From Bacteroidota bacterium (GTDB lineage: Bacteria; Bacteroidota; Ignavibacteria; UBA10030; BY39), in the NCBI GenBank assembly GCA_030682385.1, contig JAUXOG010000130.1:1-36685 (forward strand): DNA of 36,685 nucleotides, written 5' to 3'. The translations under genes were made by a program, and so were the position numbers. Below are positions 33,479 through 36,685 of the stretch, piece by piece; position 1 is the first letter of the stretch; each line of letters starts with the position of its first letter. The notes beneath the pieces are model-generated. The model was not told the DNA's origin and made no database searches. It worked only from the letters and a program-made list of their open reading frames with translations.

Positions 33479-35179
33479 ATGAACACACAACAACTACTAC
33501 AAGAATCTGAGCGGTCGCGGAAAGCGCTGTTAAGCATTTTAGAAGATCAAAAACGCATCGAAGGAAATCTCCGCAAGAGCGAAGCATACAACCGCCTCCT
33601 CTTCAACTCATCACCTATCGGCTTGGTGCTTTGCAAAATGGACGGCTCGCTCGTCGATGTGAATCCTGCATACGCTAATCTTTTAGGTCGGACTGTCGAA
33701 GAGACTTTAAAGCTTTCCTATTGGGACATCACACCCAAGAAATACGAAGAACAAGAGAAACAGCAATTAAAATCGTTGGACGAAACCGGCAGATACGGTT
33801 CCTATGAAAAAGAATACATACACAAAGACGGGCATCTCGTTCCCGTCCGATTGCATGGATTGATAATAGAGAGAGAAGGTGAAAAATTTATCTGGTCTAG
33901 TGTTGAAGACATCACCGAGCGCAATCGTGCTGAAGAAGAAATCAAACTCACAAACAAAGAACTCGAAACAATAAACAAGATTATCGCATCCGCAACGAGT
34001 ACCTTTGACCTGAAATTGATACTCGATAAAGTTATGGATGAAGCGCTAAACGTCGTTGGGCTTGAAGGCGGAACTGTATGCCTCATCAACCCCGACAATA
34101 CTTTTGAGCTTGCAGTAGAAAAAGGAGCTACACAGGAAACAATTGAAGATCTCACTAACAATAAGATCAAAGTCGGTGATTGCCTCTGCGGCAATTGCGC
34201 CAAAGAATGTAAGCCGCTGATATTGCAGACGAAGGAAGATGTGTTAGAATACGCTACACGCGAAGTGCTTCGCGGAGAAGACATACGCTTCCATGCCGCG
34301 TTTCCGTTTGTCATCGGAGAAAAATGCGTTGGCGTTCTTTGTGTTTTCACCCGCACCGATAAGAAACCTTTAGAAAGAAACCTGAAGTTGTTGGAATCAA
34401 TAGTAGCACAAACCGCAATCGCAATCGAGAATTCAAGGTTGTATGAGGAGGTTAAAAAACATACACTGCAACTTGAGCATATCGTTTCGGAGAGAACCGC
34501 AGAACTCCAATCAGCAAACAAAGAGCTTGAAGCATTTTCATATTCGGTCTCGCACGACTTGCGTGCACCGCTCCGTGCGATAGATGGTTTCAGTCTTGCT
34601 CTGCTTGAGGATTATTCGGATAAACTTGATAATGAAGGTAAACATCATTTACAACGGGTTAGGAACGGGGCAACTGAAATGGCACAACTCATTGATGATT
34701 TATTGAATCTATCGCGAATATCCCGCCGTGAACTAATACGAGGAAGTGTCGATATGAGTAAAATCGTTAAATCTATAACAGACAAACTGAACTCTTCAGA
34801 AACGGACCGTAAAGCGGTGTTTAATATTGCGGATAATATTCAAGCAGCGGGCGACAGTAATTTGCTTAAAATAGTTATGGAAAATCTCTTAAATAACGCA
34901 TGGAAATTTACCAGTAAAAGGAAAAATGTAAGTATTGAATTCGGAATTTTGGAAAAAGAAGGTAAAACAGTATATTACATAAAAGATAATGGAGTCGGTT
35001 TTGATATGAAGTATGCTGATAAACTATTTAATCCATTCCAGCGGTTGCACAGAAAAGAGGATTATCCCGGCACGGGTATTGGTCTGGCAACAGTCCGGCG
35101 GATAATCTTGAAACACGGCGGCAGCATCTGGGCTGAAAGCGAGTTAGGAAAAGGTGCGGCGTTTTATTTCACGCTGTGA
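33479..35179 (+). CDS. PAS-GAF histidine kinase; probably the 3' half of the split sensor kinase
   Basis: This 566-residue kinase has a helical start (QESERSRKALLSILEDQKRI) followed by PAS (about 40-145), GAF (about 165-300, with a Cys-rich CLCGNCAKEC insert), a coiled coil, HisKA with His359 in SVSHDLRAPLRAIDGF, and an ATPase domain with NLLNNAWKFT, DNGVGFD and GTGIGLATV. No membrane segment is present. The N-terminal helix matches the part that normally follows the NELLQQLG linker of PhnD-type sensor kinases, so the REP/Y1 block upstream probably split one gene. The frames of the halves differ, and this part now has its own ATG. It may still be a working soluble kinase feeding the response regulators downstream. 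Confidence 0.87.
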   Translation: MNTQQLLQESERSRKALLSILEDQKRIEGNLRKSEAYNRLLFNSSPIGLVLCKMDGSLVDVNPAYANLLGRTVEETLKLSYWDITPKKYEEQEKQQLKSLDETGRYGSYEKEYIHKDGHLVPVRLHGLIIEREGEKFIWSSVEDITERNRAEEEIKLTNKELETINKIIASATSTFDLKLILDKVMDEALNVVGLEGGTVCLINPDNTFELAVEKGATQETIEDLTNNKIKVGDCLCGNCAKECKPLILQTKEDVLEYATREVLRGEDIRFHAAFPFVIGEKCVGVLCVFTRTDKKPLERNLKLLESIVAQTAIAIENSRLYEEVKKHTLQLEHIVSERTAELQSANKELEAFSYSVSHDLRAPLRAIDGFSLALLEDYSDKLDNEGKHHLQRVRNGATEMAQLIDDLLNLSRISRRELIRGSVDMSKIVKSITDKLNSSETDRKAVFNIADNIQAAGDSNLLKIVMENLLNNAWKFTSKRKNVSIEFGILEKEGKTVYYIKDNGVGFDMKYADKLFNPFQRLHRKEDYPGTGIGLATVRRIILKHGGSIWAESELGKGAAFYFTL

Positions 35180-35181
35180 GC

Positions 35182-35237
35182 AGTAGGTAGTATGGAGTAG
35201 GTAGTATGGAGTAAGTAGTATGGAGTAAGTAGTATGT
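35182..35237. repeat. 4 x 14-bp tandem repeat, left of the S23 gene
   Basis: The unit AGTAGGTAGTATGG is repeated four times; the last two carry AGTAAGTAGTATGG/T. It begins just after the kinase stop. Inverted relatives (TACTACATACTA...) follow the S23 gene. Confidence 0.88.
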
Positions 35238-35259
35238 AGAATAATTAAAGGATAAAGGC

Positions 35260-35652
35260 TTGGAAACTAAAAAAGAGTACCACGGTTTTCGGGATTTGAT
35301 TGTTTTTCAACTATCCTATAAATTGGCTTTAGAGATTTTTAATATTACCAAAACGTTTCCAAAGGAAGAGAAATACTCGTTAGTTGACCAAATCAGAAGA
35401 TCGTCGCGTTCGGTGCCTACAAACATTGCAGAAGCGTGGTATCATCGCAAATATCCTAAATCTTTTGTCAGCAAACTAATTGATTGTGCCGGTGAAGCAG
35501 GAGAAACAGAAGTCTGGATTGATTTTTCATATGACCATAATTATATAGAAAATGAAACACAAATACATTTACTAGAAAAATATAAAGAAGTTCATAAAAT
35601 GTTAAGTAGTATGATTTCGCAACCTGAAAAATTTTGCCGAACCCATTACTAA
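35260..35652 (+). CDS. Four-helix-bundle protein (S23/IVS family)
   Basis: This 130-residue protein is of the family first seen in 23S rRNA intervening sequences (FRDLIVFQLSYKLALEIFNI, FPKEEKYSLVDQIRRSSRSV, NIAEAWYHRKYP, LIDCAGEAGETEVWIDFSYD). Start TTG 35260 is preceded by AAAGGA. Its function is unknown; stand-alone chromosomal copies are common. It lies between direct tandem repeats and their inverted partners and separates two genes of a two-component cluster, so it looks like an inserted cassette rather than part of the signalling operon. Confidence 0.88.
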   Translation: METKKEYHGFRDLIVFQLSYKLALEIFNITKTFPKEEKYSLVDQIRRSSRSVPTNIAEAWYHRKYPKSFVSKLIDCAGEAGETEVWIDFSYDHNYIENETQIHLLEKYKEVHKMLSSMISQPEKFCRTHY

Positions 35653-35680
35653 ATACTACATACTAACTTCTACTTACTAA
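35653..35680. repeat. Right inverted repeat of the S23 cassette
   Basis: TACTACATACTAAC...TACTTACTA is the reverse complement of the GTAGTATG/TAGTAAGT units on the left of the S23 gene. Confidence 0.75.
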
Positions 35681-35707
35681 GCCAAGCTTTTACTAAGGAA
35701 CAAAAAC

Positions 35708-36124
35708 ATGGAAGAAAAAATAATCCTACTAATCGAAGACAACCCCGACGATATCGATTTGACGTTGAGGGCTTTCAAAAAAAACAACATCGTCAATAAA
35801 ATAATCATCGCCCGCGACGGCGAAGAAGCACTCGAACATCTTTTTGGAGCGAATGCAGTTAAACCGACTCTTGTTCTTCTCGATTTAAAATTACCAAAAA
35901 TCGACGGCTTGGAAGTGCTAAGAAAAATCCGTTCTAACGAAAAAACAAAACTCTATCCTGTCGTAGTACTAACTTCCTCAACAGAACAGAGCGACTTAAA
36001 AGCGGCTTACGAATTGGGCAGCAACAGCTACATCAAAAAACCGGTGAACTTTGAAGTTTTCCTCGAAGCCGTGCATAAATTAGGCGTGTACTGGCTGATA
36101 CTGAACGAGCCACCGGTGGAATGA
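35708..36124 (+). CDS. Response regulator (Rcp1-like single receiver)
   Basis: This 138-residue receiver has LIEDNPDDIDLTLRAFKK at the start, Asp59 in VLLDLKLPKIDGLEVL, Thr in VLTSS and Lys in YIKKP. The EDNPDD and GSNSYIKKP features are typical of the Rcp1-like group that pairs with PAS/GAF or phytochrome-like kinases. It is the likely phosphate acceptor of the kinase at 33479, now separated from it by the S23 cassette. Confidence 0.9.
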   Translation: MEEKIILLIEDNPDDIDLTLRAFKKNNIVNKIIIARDGEEALEHLFGANAVKPTLVLLDLKLPKIDGLEVLRKIRSNEKTKLYPVVVLTSSTEQSDLKAAYELGSNSYIKKPVNFEVFLEAVHKLGVYWLILNEPPVE

Positions 36125-36138
36125 GCAAGACAGATAAC

Positions 36139-36217
36139 AGTAGGTAGTAAGTAGTATGATGACGCAGCCCGAAAAATTTTGCCATACGAGATACTACATA
36201 CTACATACTACATACTT
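36139..36217. repeat. Deleted S23-cassette derivative
   Basis: A left-type repeat (CAGTAGGTAGTAAGTAGTATG) is fused directly to codons like the S23 C-terminus (SMMTQPEKFCHTRY against SSMISQPEKFCRTHY), then to three TACTACATAC units. It is an internal-deletion relic with both ends retained and the body lost. Confidence 0.85.
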
Positions 36218-36232
36218 TAAACAAGACTAACT

Positions 36233-36685
36233 ATGAACAAACTACTCAAAGTTCTTATCGTAGAAGACTCAGAAGATGATGTACAGCTTCTTCTTCGCGA
36301 ATTAAAAAAAGGCGGCTACAAACCGACACACAAGCGTGTCGAGACTGCCACCGCTATGAAAAAAGCCCTTAAAGAGCATTGGGATATAATTATTTCAGAT
36401 TATAAAATGCCAAAATTTAGCGGACCCGACGCTTTAAGAGTTTTACATGCCTCAAACCTCGATATTCCCTTTATTATCGTATCAGGCAGTGTTGGCGAAG
36501 ACGCAGCGGTTGAGACGCTGAAAGAAGGCGCCCACGACTTTATAACGAAAATGAATCTCGCACGTTTGGTGCCGGCAATAGAACGGGAGATAGAAGAATT
36601 CAAAATACGGAAAGCTCACAAACAAGCCGAAGAGGCTTTGCAACAAAGCGAACAGCGTTATCAAACGCTTGCACTAATGTCGCCC
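36233..36685 (+). CDS. Response regulator with following PAS domain, cut by window edge
   Basis: The receiver domain starts MNKLLKVLIVEDSEDD, with Asp56 in IISDYKMPKFSGPDAL and Lys in DFITKMN. A coiled linker (IEREIEEFKIRKAHKQAEEA) and the beginning of a PAS domain (SEQRYQTLALMSP) follow. The frame is open at the last base (151 codons visible), so the gene continues, most likely into a PAS-containing kinase or output domain. It belongs to the same signalling cluster as the kinase and the single receiver upstream. Confidence 0.88.
   Translation, partial: MNKLLKVLIVEDSEDDVQLLLRELKKGGYKPTHKRVETATAMKKALKEHWDIIISDYKMPKFSGPDALRVLHASNLDIPFIIVSGSVGEDAAVETLKEGAHDFITKMNLARLVPAIEREIEEFKIRKAHKQAEEALQQSEQRYQTLALMSP

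Noticed and set aside
33802-34521. 239-codon open frame on the minus strand inside the histidine kinase
   Set aside because: It is Ser-rich antisense of a clear PAS-GAF-kinase gene with no recognisable domain.
35182-35237. Possible CRISPR array
   Set aside because: Units are 14 bp and contiguous with no spacers; this is a simple tandem repeat.
35260-35652. 23S rRNA intervening sequence
   Set aside because: The protein family fits, but no rRNA sequence surrounds it; the neighbours are two-component genes.

Overview
The window is AT-rich, densely coding bacterial DNA. Kbl-type aminotransferases, PAS-rich hybrid sensor kinases, small cold-shock proteins and IS200-like 'WGRGYGAFSVS' transposases suggest the Bacteroidota/Chlorobiota/Ignavibacteria side of the FCB group. 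This is an inference from protein style; no rRNA or tRNA gene was recognised.

Layout. (1) 2-9804 is a probable defence operon. It holds a SNF2/DEAH helicase cut by the left edge, a Bro-N protein, an Eco57I-type adenine methyltransferase split by one in-frame TAA, a TrlF-like PHP+SMC ATPase, and a decayed second methyltransferase C-terminus. (2) 9838-11562 is a cytosolic Ser/Thr kinase with TPR and FHA domains. (3) 11762-15572 is an acyl-transfer cluster: AcpS-like phosphopantetheinyl transferase, acetyl/acyl-CoA synthetase, acyl carrier protein and Kbl/alpha-oxoamine synthase. A second Kbl lies at 24202-25416. (4) 15745-17644 is a wrecked toxin-antitoxin-like locus (HTH-SocA/DUF4065 and a RelE/ParE-like toxin) with a GIY-YIG nuclease cassette in its middle. 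(5) 17642-19877 holds an AbiEi/AbiEii module flanked by two near-identical csp genes. (6) 20365-23324 is a TdeIII-type restriction-modification operon. (7) 23534-24183 is a DUF559 nuclease between two repeat units. (8) 25700-29995 holds a receiver protein, a 1019-residue hybrid kinase and a PAS pseudogene. (9) 30013-31086 is a Fic protein flanked by 35-bp direct repeats. (10) 31384-36685 is a PhnD-like sensor and a histidine kinase that look like two halves of one gene separated by a REP-hairpin/Y1-transposase insertion, followed by two response regulators and a four-helix-bundle (S23) cassette.

The most unusual theme is the small repeats. Four unrelated short genes (GIY-YIG, DUF559, Y1 transposase, S23) and the Fic gene each sit between copies of their own short repeat family. 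A separate palindrome, TCCCGAAMGCATTCGGGA, occurs five times. In two broken genes, removing exactly 17 nt at the palindrome restores the reading frame and a family-like protein. Several genes carry single lesions (in-frame TAA or a one-base deletion in a homopolymer), so the defence and signalling genes here are either decaying or partly affected by assembly error.
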